A DNA stretch of 64,000 nt. Source: Anaeramoeba ignava. Taxonomy: Eukaryota > Metamonada > Anaeramoebidae. The notes beneath the pieces are model-generated. The model saw only the letters and a program-made list of their open reading frames with translations, was not told the DNA's origin and made no database searches. Of the stretch, positions 33,658-44,227 are shown piece after piece; the stretch's first letter is position 1; each line of letters starts with the position of its first letter. The position numbers and the translations under genes are program-made. The stretch is from NCBI GenBank assembly GCA_028826165.1, contig JAPDFW010000068.1, forward strand, positions 321,001 through 385,000, in the 5' to 3' direction.

Positions 33658-36600
33658 TTAAATGATATTGCAACAACCACAACTTTTTTTTTGAGTTTTT
33701 GGAACAAGAGAAGTTTTTTCATCAGGAATATTCTCAATATCATCATCTTTTTTCAAATCAATATCATCATCTTTTTTCAAATCAATATTATCATCCAATT
33801 CATCAGCATCTTTAATTGGTTTTGCAATTTCTTTTTCATCTTCCAAATCATTTTCTTTATTTTTTTCCTTATCAATATTTTCTTGTTGACGAACAATAAT
33901 TACATTTGGTTTTTTTCCAAAAGAAACTGATCTTTTCTTTAACTTTTTAGTTGGATCATATTCTTTACTTGGTTTTCTCAGAATTGAATTCTTTTTTGGT
34001 CCATAACTTTTTTTTTCTTGATTATCAATTGGTTTATTCTCATTTTCTAATTCTGGTTTTTTCTCTTCAATTTTTGGAAGATTAACTATAAACTTGAATA
34101 ATTTCCAAGGATGGAATTTGCTTTGTGATTCATCAATATTGATTGAAACTAATGATGAAATTGCTTGTTTTAATGATTGCTCTTTTTTTTCTATCCGACA
34201 AATTTTATCTTCTTTAAAAATTTTGGCTTTTGAACGTTTTGCAAAAACTTTTTCCCATTTTTCATATTCATCTTTTTCTGGAATTTCAACTGTAAATTGT
34301 GTTTTTTCTGAGATTATCTTTATTTTGGAATCTGGAAGTGGTGTAAATCTAGAATTATCAACAATCATCCAATATTTTAATTCTTCAAGAGACTATTTTA
34401 ATTTTAATTATAATTATAATTTTAATTTTAATTTTAATTTTAATTTTAATTTTGAATTTAAATTTTAATTTTAATTTAATTTTAATTTTAATTTTAAATT
34501 TTAATTTTAATTTTAATTATAAATTTTAATTTTAATTTTAATTTTAATTTTAATTTTAATTTTAATTTTAATTTTAAATTTTAAATTTTAATTTTAATTT
34601 TAATTTTAATTTAATTTTAATTTTAATTTTAATTTTAATTTTAATTTTAATTTTAATTTTAATTTTAATTTTAATTTTTAATTTTAATTTTAATTTTAAT
34701 TTTTAATTTTTAATTTTAAATTTTAATTTTAATTTTTAATTTTAATTTTAATTTTAAATATAATTTTAAATTTTAATTTTAATTTTAATTTTAATTTTAA
34801 TTATAATTTTAAATATAATTTATAATTTTAGTTTTAATTTAATTTTAATTTTAATTTTAATTTTAATTTTAATTTTGATTTTAATTTTAATTTTAATTTT
34901 AATTTTAATTTTAATTTTAATTTTAAATTTAATTTTAAATTTAATTTTAATTTTAATTTTAATTTTAATTTATTTCAATTTTAATTTTAATTTTAAAATG
35001 TTTTACTTCATCTTTAAAAATAAACAAAAATTTTGATTGTAAAATGAAATAAGATTGAATCCAAGAATCATTATCAGAAGTAATTTTAAACATGCTTTTT
35101 TTTTTAGACATTTTCAACCAATTTTGACCATATTTTGCAATTTTGAAAACAGCATCATAAGCCTCTGAAATTTTTCCAAGTTTGTAATAAATCAAAGATG
35201 ATCTAACATATAAAATTGGGTTTTTTGAATCAATTTGGATTCCTTCATTAATGAATTCAAGACTTTTCTCATAATTTTCTTTTATAAATTCTTCTTTTGC
35301 TTGTTCAAGAATATTTTTAATTTTTTTCTCTTCTACTTTGTGATTTGCTGCTCGAAATCCATCTTGAATTCTTTGTTCAAATGGATTTAAGTTTTTTGCT
35401 TTTTCTAAAAATTCTAATGCTTCTTCATATCTTTCAAGGAAGAAAAGTGTAATTCCATGTCGGAATAATACCTTTTTTAATTTTGATTATAAATTTAATT
35501 TTAATTTTAATTTTAATTTTAATTTTAATTTTTTAATTTTAATTTTAATTTTAATTTTAATTTTAAATTTAATTTTAATTATAATTTTTATTCTAATTTT
35601 AATTTTAATTTTAATTTTAATTTTAATTTTGATTTTAATTTTTGATTTTAAATTTTAATTTTAATTTTAATTTTAATTTTAATTTTAATTTTAATTTTAA
35701 TTTTAATTTTAATTTTAATTTTAATTTTAATTTTAATTTTAATTTTAATTTTAATTTTTAATTTTAATTTTAATTTTAATTTTAATTTTAATTTTAATTT
35801 TAATTTTAATTTTAATTTTTAATTTTTATTTTAATTTTAATTTTAATTTTAATTTTAATTTTAATCTTAATTTTAATTTTAATTTGAATTTTAATTTTAA
35901 TTTTAATTTGAATTTTAATTTTAATTTTAATTTTATAAATAAATTTTAATTTTAATTTTGAAAAAAAAAGAAATAGAAGTACATATTCTGATTGTTCATT
36001 AAGTTTTAAAAGCTCTGAAGTATCAGACAAAGCATCTTTATGATTACGTAAAGCATTAAAAGCAGCAGCACGATAAGATAAAATATCATATTTAACAGAA
36101 TCAGAAATATCATCAAAATCCAAAGAAGAAGTCAAAATAGAAATAGCTTTTTGATAATCTGTATTGTTAAAAAGTTTAACTCCTTGATAAATTTTATCCC
36201 ATGATTCTGGATAACTAAATTTCATTTGAACATCAAGAACAATCGATTCTTCTTCTTCTTTTTCTTTTAATTTTGTTTTTAAAACCATGTTTAATGTCTC
36301 GTTTGTGTTCCGTGGTAATATTGATAGATCTAATCTCACATCCCCAACAAATCCTTCTTGTAATTTATCATCAGTCCACACAGTAAACTTGAAATATGGT
36401 TTTATTCGCTCAATTTTACTATTGTTTTATATTTTAATTTTAATTTTAATTTTAATTTTAATTTTAATTTTAATTTTAATTTTAATTTTAATTTTAATTT
36501 TAATTTTAATTTTAATTTTAATTTTAATTTTAATTTTAATTTTAATTTTAATTTTAATTTTAATTTTAATTTTAATTTTAATTTTAATTTTAATTTTTAA

Positions 36601-37498
36601 TTTTAATTTTTAATTTTAATTTTAATTTTTAATTTTAATTTTAATTTTAATTTTAATTTTGATTTTAATTTTTAATTTTAATTTTAATTTTAATTTTTAA
36701 ATTTTAATTTTTAATTTTAATTTTATAATTTTAATTTTAATTTTAATTTTTAATTTTAATTTTTAATTTTAAATTTTAATTTTAATTTTAATTTTAATTT
36801 TAATTTTAATTTTAATTTTAATTTTAATTTAAATTTTAATTTTTAATTTTAATTTTAATTTTAATTTTAATTTTAATTTTAATTTTTTTTTAATTTTAAT
36901 TTTAATTTTAATTTTAATTTTAATTTTAATTTTAATTTTGATTTTAATTTTAATTTTTAATTTTAATTTTATATTTTAATTTTAATTTTAATTTTAATTT
37001 TAATTTAAATTTAATTTTAATTTTAATTTTAATTTTTAATTTTAATTTTAATTTTAATTTTTAATTTTATTTAATTTTAATTTTAATTTTAATTTTAATT
37101 TTAAATTTTAATTTTAATTTTAATTTTAATTTTAATTTTAATTTTTAATTTTAATTTTAATTTTAATTTTAATTTTAATTTTAATTTTAATTTTAATTTT
37201 AATTTTAATTTTAATTTTACATTTAAAAAGATTCATTCAAGAATTTTTCCATCTTTAAATTTTAATTTTGGATTTAATTTTTACAAATTTCTTTTTCAAT
37301 TTAAAAGCACAAAAATTTTTATTTTGAATGAAGAGTTTTTCAGTTTTAATTTGAATAACTATTTGGAAAAATAATGTAAAATGAGGTTTTAATTTAATTT
37401 TTAATTAATTTTAAATTTTTTTTAATTTTTTTTTTTTAAATTTTAATTTTAATTTTTTTTAATTTTACTTTTAAAATTTCCAAAACACTTTCACTCAT
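33658..37498 (-). CDS. C2-TPR-PH protein with C-terminal Cys motif, single copy
   Basis: Reliable exons on the minus strand are 36418-35983, 35471-35007 and 34392-33658 (about 544 residues). They join in frame and are separated by introns of 511 and 614 nt. They encode the end of a C2 domain (KPYFKFTVWTDDK, GFVGDVRLDLS), TPR-like helices (YQKAISILTSSLDF, ERYEEALEFLEKAKNLNP, NYEKSLEFINEGIQID), a PH domain split by an intron (DSWIQSYFILQSKFLFIFKD, then the YEKWEKVF helix), a charged linker, and a tail ending KKSCGCCNII. The tail looks like a prenylation/palmitoylation site, suggesting a membrane-bound adaptor. N-terminal exons are tentative: 37498-37469 (MSESVLEILK), 37358-37285 and 37252-37221 would supply the first C2 strands but do not join in frame as read. 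The start is backed by a CATTTTT tract. Confidence 0.75.
34393..35006 (-). repeat. AATTTT hexamer-filled intron (PH-splitting)
   Basis: This 614-nt intron is nearly pure (AATTTT)n with single-base slips. The donor GTAAAA is at 35006 and the acceptor AATAG ends at 34393, both read on the minus strand. Confidence 0.85.
35472..35982 (-). repeat. AATTTT hexamer-filled intron (within TPR region)
   Basis: A 511-nt intron of (AATTTT)n. The donor GTACTT and acceptor AAAAAAG preserve the TPR frame. Confidence 0.8.
36419..37220 (-). repeat. AATTTT hexamer-filled intron (within C2 domain)
   Basis: About 800 nt of (AATTTT)n with frequent 5- and 7-mer slips. The acceptor ACAATAG at 36419 is clear. The upstream exon is less certain. 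Confidence 0.75.
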
Positions 37499-37740
37499 TT
37501 TTAAGAAAGAAAAATGAAAAAAATAAAATTTGCTTTTTCTTTTTCATTTAAAAAGAAAATTTTAAAAATTTTAATTAATTTATTTCAAATTTTGAATAAA
37601 TAATAGTTTTTAAATAATTGGAAAAATAATGTAAAATTTAAAATTTTAATCAGTTTTCCTTTTTCTTTTTCCTTTTTATTTATTTATTTTATTTATAATA
37701 TTTTAAAAGAAAAATGAAAAAAAAAATTTCACTTTTATTT
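37499..37740. other. Upstream region of C2-TPR-PH gene and right hinge
   Basis: On the minus strand TTTTTTTCATTTTTCTTTC lies directly before the start codon. Farther out is a degenerate satellite fragment (about 37558-37640) and two T-rich CATTTTT-like words. Homology with the left arm begins at about 37741. No gene is visible. Confidence 0.5.
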
Positions 37741-38791
37741 AAATAAAATAAATAAAATATTTTAATTAATTTATTTCAAAATTTAAATAAATAATATTAA
37801 ATAATCAACTTTAAAATTAATTTTATTTTATATATTTTATTAATATTTATTTATTAAAAATAATATAAAATAATTCCCAATATTTAAAATAAAATTAATA
37901 AAATATTTTAATTAATTTATTTCAAAAATTTGAATAAAAGAATATTAAATAATTAACTTTTAAAATTAATTTTATTTTATATATTTTATTAATATTTATT
38001 TATTGAAATTAATATAAAATAATTCCCAATATTTAAATAAAATAAATAAAATATTTTAATTAATTTATTTCAAAATTTAAATAAATAATATTAAATAATT
38101 AACTTTAAAATTAATTTTTATTTTTTTTTTATATATTTTATTAATATTTATTTATTCAAAATAATATAAAATAATTTCCAATATTTAAATAAAACTTTAA
38201 AATAAAAAATATTTTTAATTAATTTATTTTAAAATTTAAATAAAAAATATTAAATAATCAACTTTAAAATTAATTTTATTTTTATATATTTTATTAATAT
38301 TTATTTATTCAAAAATAATATAAAATAATTCCCAATATTTAAATAAAATTAATAAAATATTTTAATTAATTTATTTCAAAATTTAAATAAATAATATTAA
38401 ATAATTAACTTTAAAAATTAATTTTATTTTTATATATTTTATTAATATTTATTTATTCAAAATAATATAAAATAATTCCCAATATTTAAATAAAATAAAT
38501 AAAATATTTTAATTAAGAATAAAAATTGAATTTTAATAATTTTTATTAATAGATTATCATTTATTCTTTTTAATAATTTATATAATAATAAATAATTTAA
38601 ATTTAATTATTATTAATTTCTATTTTCAATTTTTATTTTTCTTTATAATCTTTAAAAAATAATTTTATTAATTTGAAATTTGTTTTTGTTTAATTTTTAA
38701 TCATTTTTTAAAATTAATTTGAAAATTTTTTAAATTTATTTCTTTTTTTATTTGTTATTTTGAGTAATTTTATTTTATTGAAATTGAATTT
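37741..38791. repeat. 145-bp satellite and AT-rich spacer, inner end of right arm
   Basis: Five inverted copies of the left-arm satellite are present, recognised by AATTCCCAATATTT (near 37872, 38022, 38173, 38329 and 38476, one with TTTCC). About 280 bp of AT-rich spacer follows before the BTB-TLDc stop. No gene is visible. Confidence 0.85.
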
Positions 38792-40363
38792 TTAAATGAA
38801 ATAAGTTTCAAGTTCATCAACTTCCCAATTATTATAAGAACCAGCTAAATAACTTTGAGCTTCATTTGTTTCATATTCAATTCCATCAGGTAAATTATAA
38901 CTATTACCAAAATTTGAATAATTTGTTTGTAAATCGAAATTTAAGGAAAAATCTGCAATTCCATATTTACCTCCAAAAGTTGGTCCAAGTTCTGAATAAT
39001 CATAAAAAATTGAATATTTTTTTTCTGTTTGTTTAATTGTAAATTTTTCTGGTTTTCGATCTCCTTTATCATTTCTTAATGAAAAAATAAATGAATCTGA
39101 ATCAAAAATCCATCCAAATTCATCTTTTTCATCATCTTTATTCCATTCTATTTGTTCACTTGTCCATCCAATTTGAGTAAATCCTCCAAAAATGAAATTA
39201 TCTTTGGTTTTGATAATAATTAATGTTTTTCCTCTATCATCACATTTATCATGCCATTTTTCACAATCAAATCCATCTCTTTTGGCTGAATATCCTTTTT
39301 TCATTTTGGAAAAGAATTCATCATCATTTATCCATTCTTTTAATTTCTTGATATATTCTTTATTTTTAATAATTTCTGAATTGTTTAAACTAAATTTTGA
39401 TTTAAAAATTAATGATTTTTCATTTAATTCATTTAATTCATTTTCTTTTTCATTTTCTTTTTGATTTAATTCATTTAATTCATTTAATTCATTTAATTCA
39501 TTTTCAATAAATTCATTTCCTTTTTCATTTTCATTTTCATTTTCTTTTTGAAGTTTTTGGAATTGAATTAATTTTTGTGAAATTTGATTTGGAATTAAAT
39601 TTTCTTGTAAAATATATTTAAGTTCTTGTTTTGAAAAATCAATAAATCTGATTTTTTGAATAATATTTGAAATTTGATCTTGAATTTTTTCTTTTTCTTT
39701 TTTATTTAGTTTTTCATTTTCTTTTTCTTGATTAATATTTGATTTATGTTTTCCCCATTTTATTATTGATTGAAAAAGTTCAAATTCATTTAATGGAATT
39801 TCATAATTTGATAAAATTAAATTTAAATGATTTTCTTCAAGTTCAAGAAAAAATGGAGTTTTGATAAATTTTTCAAAATTTTCAGAAATAAATTGATAAG
39901 AAGAATCTATTAATTGATTTAAGTTCATTGATTCACATAATTTAAGAACATCAATAATAGTTTCAAATTGTAAATTATTTTTGATAAAATTTGAAGAAAA
40001 TTCAATTAATTCATCAATTAAATATTTTGATGAAAAAATTAAAATTTGAATTGAATTTTCTAAATTAATTTCAATTTTTCCTGAATAAAAATAATTCAAA
40101 ATTGGAAATAGAATTAAACTTGAAACATCTTTTAGAATTAATTTATTTTCTTGATATTCTTTCATTTTAGATTTAAAAAGAGATTTAAAATATTCACTTC
40201 TTGAAGAAAGAATTAATTTATGAGTTTTAAATGAAATTTTATTTTGTTCACAAATTATTTCAAAATCAAAATAACTTTCATTTTCTTTTTCTTTTTCATT
40301 TTGATTTTGAAATAAATTTTTAAAATCATTTGAAAGTTTTTCTAAATTTAAATAATTTTCCAT
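38792..40363 (-). CDS. BTB-BACK-TLDc protein (right copy, intact)
   Basis: A single 523-residue exon, the mirror of 29147-30676. The BTB, BACK-like and TLDc segments are as described there. Differences are a longer E/N/L linker (about 14 residues, an extended NELNELNE run) and a few substitutions (S/L in LNxILSN, N/D in GFxCEKW, K/Q and Y/F in the TLDc, E/D near the end). Both copies are open, so this gene is either truly duplicated or heterozygous. Its start is preceded on the minus strand by CATTTTTTTCTTTTCATTTT. Confidence 0.92.
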   Translation of the reverse strand: MENYLNLEKLSNDFKNLFQNQNEKEKENESYFDFEIICEQNKISFKTHKLILSSRSEYFKSLFKSKMKEYQENKLILKDVSSLILFPILNYFYSGKIEINLENSIQILIFSSKYLIDELIEFSSNFIKNNLQFETIIDVLKLCESMNLNQLIDSSYQFISENFEKFIKTPFFLELEENHLNLILSNYEIPLNEFELFQSIIKWGKHKSNINQEKENEKLNKKEKEKIQDQISNIIQKIRFIDFSKQELKYILQENLIPNQISQKLIQFQKLQKENENENEKGNEFIENELNELNELNELNQKENEKENELNELNEKSLIFKSKFSLNNSEIIKNKEYIKKLKEWINDDEFFSKMKKGYSAKRDGFDCEKWHDKCDDRGKTLIIIKTKDNFIFGGFTQIGWTSEQIEWNKDDEKDEFGWIFDSDSFIFSLRNDKGDRKPEKFTIKQTEKKYSIFYDYSELGPTFGGKYGIADFSLNFDLQTNYSNFGNSYNLPDGIEYETNEAQSYLAGSYNNWEVDELETYFI

Positions 40364-40388
40364 TTTAAAAAAAATGAAAAGAAAAAAA

Positions 40389-40631
40389 TGAAATTTTTAA
40401 TTTTAATTTTAATTTTAATTTTAATTTTAATTTTAATTTTAATTTTAATTTTAATTTTAATTTTAATTTTAATTTTAATTTTAATTTTAATTTTAATTTT
40501 AATTTTAATTTTAATTTTAATTTTAATTTTAATTTTTAATTTTAATTTTAATTTTAATTTTAATTTTAATTTTAATTTTTATTTTAATTTTAATTTTAAT
40601 TTTGATTTTAATTTTGATTTTAATTTTAATT
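40389..40631. repeat. AATTTT hexamer array (right)
   Basis: About 240 bp of (AATTTT)n lies between the GNAT stop and the BTB-TLDc promoter. It is the shorter counterpart of the left array at 28706-29120. Confidence 0.9.
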
Positions 40632-41084
40632 CTAATTTTGATTTTGATAAATCATTTTATAATGTTCAATTCCAACTTCAAAAAACATATCTCCTTCTTT
40701 TTTAAATCCTAATTTTTCATAAAATGGAACAACTGGAGCTCTTGCATGACAATAAATAGTTTTTATTGATTTTTTATCTTTAAATTCATCTTGAATTTTT
40801 TTAATTAAATTTCTTCCAATTCCTTTTTTTTGGAAATCAATATCAACAAGCATTTGAAAAATTTTAAGAGTTTGATTTGATTCATAAATAGAAACACATC
40901 CAATAACATTTCCTTCAAAAATTGCTGCTAAATGTTTTGTTTCTTTTTTTCCATCTAATAAATTATTTTCTGTTCCTCTTTTCATATTTATTGGTTTTCT
41001 TAAAATTTGATATCTTAATTCTAAAATTTGTTTAAAATATTCTTCATCTTCACAAATCCATTTTAAATCATAATCTTTTTCCAT
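40632..41084 (-). CDS. GNAT-family N-acetyltransferase (right copy, intact)
   Basis: A 150-residue single-exon gene ending in TAG. The GNAT fold is visible as the strand AIFEGNVIGCVSIYE, then FQMLVDIDFQKKGIGRNLI with the acetyl-CoA pyrophosphate loop (Q/R-x-x-G-x-G), and a C-terminal APVVPFYEKLGFKKEGDMF motif followed by EVGIEHYKM. The LRYQILRKP start and EVGIEHYKM end recall bacterial-type GNAT proteins of similar length. The family transfers acetyl from acetyl-CoA to an amine; the substrate is unknown. It points away from the LMAN1-like gene across 329 bp. A bacterial origin is possible but base use is as AT-rich as its neighbours. Confidence 0.87.
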   Translation of the reverse strand: MEKDYDLKWICEDEEYFKQILELRYQILRKPINMKRGTENNLLDGKKETKHLAAIFEGNVIGCVSIYESNQTLKIFQMLVDIDFQKKGIGRNLIKKIQDEFKDKKSIKTIYCHARAPVVPFYEKLGFKKEGDMFFEVGIEHYKMIYQNQN

Positions 41085-41413
41085 ATTTATTTATTTTTAT
41101 TTTTATTTAAAAAAAGATTAAAAAAAAATGAAAAAAATAAAAATTTTTTTAAATTAAAAAAATATAAAAAAATAGAAAAGAAATAAAAAAGAAGAATTAA
41201 AGAAAATGATTTAGAAAATATATAAATAAAATAATTCAAAATTTTTTTTAATTTTATTTTTAATTTTTTTTTTTCATTTTTTTTCTTTTTAAATTTAATT
41301 TCTTTTCTTTTAAAAACAAAAAACAAAACAAATAAAACAAAACAAAAACAAAATAAAACAAAATAAAACAAACTTTTTATTAAATTCAAAAAATTAAAAA
41401 AATTAAAAAAAAA
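41085..41413. promoter_or_regulatory. Divergent promoter region, GNAT / LMAN1-like (right)
   Basis: 329 bp between outward-facing starts, the mirror of 27915-28265. It contains TTTTCATTTTTTTTC about 130 bp before the LMAN1-like ATG and AAAACAAAAC words next to it. No gene is visible. Confidence 0.5.
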
Positions 41414-44128
41414 ATGAAAATAAAAAGAATATTTTTATTGATTTTTTTAATAATAATTATAATGATTAAAACAACAGAAACAAAGAGATTATTTGAAAAT
41501 AGATACAGTTTTCGAGGAGATCTTAAAAATTGGCAAATTGGAGAAGATGCAATTCTTGATGGTTATAAAATTATTTTAACAGAAGATAAAACTGATAAAC
41601 AAGGTTTTATTTGGAATAATTTAGTAATTTTTATTCATTTTATTCTTTTCCTTTATAAATATAAATATAAATATAAATATAAATATAAATATAAATATAA
41701 ATATAAATATAAATATAAATATAAATATAAATATAAATATAAATATAAATATAAATATAAATATAAATATAAATATAAATATAAATATAAATATAAATAT
41801 AAATATAAATATAAATATAAATATAAATATAAATATAAATATAAATATAAATATAAATATAAATATAAATATAAATATAAATATAATAATAAATATAATT
41901 AAAATTAATAAATATAATAATAAATATAAATATAATAATAAATATAAATATAAATATAAATATAAATATAATAATAGAAAAATGATATGAAATATTGGAC
42001 AAGTACAATTACATTTAATATTGAAGGAAAAAAAGTAGGAGCAGATGGAATTGCATTTTGGTATACAAAATTTAAAGGAATATCAGGTCCTGTTTTTGGA
42101 AATATGGAAAAATTTGTTGGATTAGGTGTATTTTTAGATACTTATGATAATGATAAATCTGTATTTATTATAATTATAATTTTAATTTGGAAATGAAAAT
42201 TAAATCAATATATAAATTGTATGTATATATATATATAAAAGGAGAACCAGGAATGTTACAAGTTGTAATAAATGATGGAAATTTAGTTTATAATGGAAAT
42301 AAAGATGGAATGGATATTGTAAGAGGATTTTGTGAATTATCACCAAGAAATTTAGGAAAAGAATCTCAAATCAAAATTACTTATTTTAATAATATTCTTA
42401 ATGTGAATAAATAATAAAAATAAATAAAAATGAATAAAAATAATAATATAAATATAAATAAAAATAAAAAAATAATAGGTTGAATATGATTTAGGATCAA
42501 AAGGAGAATGGATAAAATGCTCAAGTATTTCAAATGTAGATTTACCAACAGGATATTATTTTGGAGTTTCTGCTAGAACAGGAGGACTTTCAGGTTAAAT
42601 AAAAATATTTATAAATTATTTATAAAATTATTTATAAAATTATTTATAAATTTATTTATAAAATTATTTAAAAAAATTAATTATAAAATTATTTATAAAA
42701 TTATTTATAAAATTAAATATAAAATTATTTATAAAATTATTTATAAAATTATTTATAAAATTATTTATAAAATTATTTATAAAATAAATATAAAATTATT
42801 TATAAAATTATTTATAAAAATATTTATAAAATTATTTATAAAATTAATTATAAAATTATTTATAAAATTAATTATAATTTATTTATAAAATTATTTATAA
42901 AAATATTTATAAAATTATTTATAAAATTATTTATAAAATTATTTATAAAATTAATTATAAAATTAATTATAAAATATATTTATAAAATTATTTATAAATT
43001 TATTTATAAAATTATATATAAAATTAAATATAAAATTATTTATAAAATTATTTATAAAATTATTTATAAAATTATTTATAAAATTATTTATTAAATTATT
43101 TAAAAAATATTTATAAAATTGAATATAAAATTATTTATAAAATTATATATAAAAATATTTATAAAATTATTTATAAAATTATTTATAAAAATATTTATAA
43201 AATTATTTATAAAAATTATTTATAAATTTATTTATAAAATTATATATAAAATTAAATATAAAATTATTTAAAAAAATAGATAAACATGAATTAATTTCAA
43301 TTTTAACAATGGATTTAACACCATCAAAATATAAAAATGAAAAAAAAGATTATCAAGAAATTTATGTAGAAAATTTAGATATTGAAATTAAAGATGAAGA
43401 AGATGAAGAAGAAAATGAAGAAGAAGAAGAAATATTAACAATGGAAAATGTTTTATTAATCAAAAAGAAAATTGAAAATAAAATTGAAGATTTAAAAACA
43501 AAAAAATATGAAGAAAAAGATTATTTGATTGATTTTAATGAAGAAACAAAATCAATATTAAAAGCAGTTAATAATGTTATTTCAATTCAAAAATCAACAA
43601 ATTCATTAAAAGAAAAAATTGAAAAAACTTTAAATCAACAATTAAAAACAAATGAAGAATTATCATCATCAGAATTAATTCAAAAATTTCAAGAAGAATT
43701 TTCTTTAATGATTAAGTAAAAATTTATTAATTTAAATTTTATTTTATTTTTAATTTTAATTTTTAATTTTAATTTATAATAGAACAATTTCAGAAGAAAA
43801 AAGTGAAATTGATAAAGTAATTATTGGATTAAATGAATTAAAAGAAATTATAATTGAAGATGATAAAAAAGAAAGACCTAAAATGATTAATGAAGTTAAT
43901 ATTTTAAAAGATAAAGTTCAAAAAATTCCAACAATTATTGAATCAACTAAAAAAATATATTTAGAAATTGTTGAAAATTATCAAGGAGAAACAGAAAAAT
44001 TACCAGAAGGAATTGAAAAAAGAAAAAAAATAAGATATTGGATAATTTTATTCATATTAGAAATTGTTTTTGGAGCTGCATTTTTATATTGGAAAAAAAT
44101 GAATGAAGATGAATCAAAATTCTTTTAA
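41414..44128 (+). CDS. LMAN1: ERGIC-53/LMAN1-like L-type lectin (right copy, one base lost)
   Basis: Exons are 41414-41623, 41978-42160, 42242-42402, 42479-42593, 43280-43715 and 43783-44128. All introns match the left copy in position and phase. Exon 3 is 161 nt instead of 162: at the acceptor the left arm has AAAAGGGAGAACC and the right AAAAGGAGAACC, which shifts the frame after the DTYDNDKS metal loop. If the deletion is real, this copy makes only a truncated lectin without stalk or membrane anchor. If not, it encodes the same 483-residue cargo receptor with signal peptide, lectin domain, acidic coiled-coil stalk, single membrane helix and SKFF tail. The last two exons alone look like separate small genes but splice in frame. 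Confidence 0.83.
41642..41970 (+). repeat. AAATAT hexamer array in LMAN1 intron 1 (right)
   Basis: About 300 bp of (AAATAT)n, much cleaner and shorter than the left-arm counterpart (26520-27675). Confidence 0.9.
42600..43275 (+). repeat. ATTTATAAA tandem array in LMAN1 intron 4 (right)
   Basis: The 686-nt intron consists of AAATTATTTATAAAATT-type 11-13 bp units. The donor GTTAAAT is at 42594 and the acceptor AATAG at 43275-43279. Confidence 0.8.
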
Positions 44129-44227
44129 AAATTCTTTTAAAAATTCTTTTAAAAATTCTTTTTAAAATTCTTTTCAAAAAATAAATTCAAATTTCAAATT
44201 CTTTTTTTCTTTTTAATTTTAAATGTT
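44129..44227. repeat. AAATTCTTTT repeat between convergent genes
   Basis: A 99-bp spacer between the LMAN1-like and UBE3C-like stops with a few TTTTAAAAATTC units. No gene is visible. Confidence 0.55.

Noticed and set aside
43309-44128. Two separate small genes of 136 and 81 residues, one a tail-anchored protein.
   Set aside because: They splice in frame to the upstream lectin exons (67-nt intron, [14 protein letters not shown] junction typical of L-type lectins). Together they are the stalk and membrane anchor of one protein.
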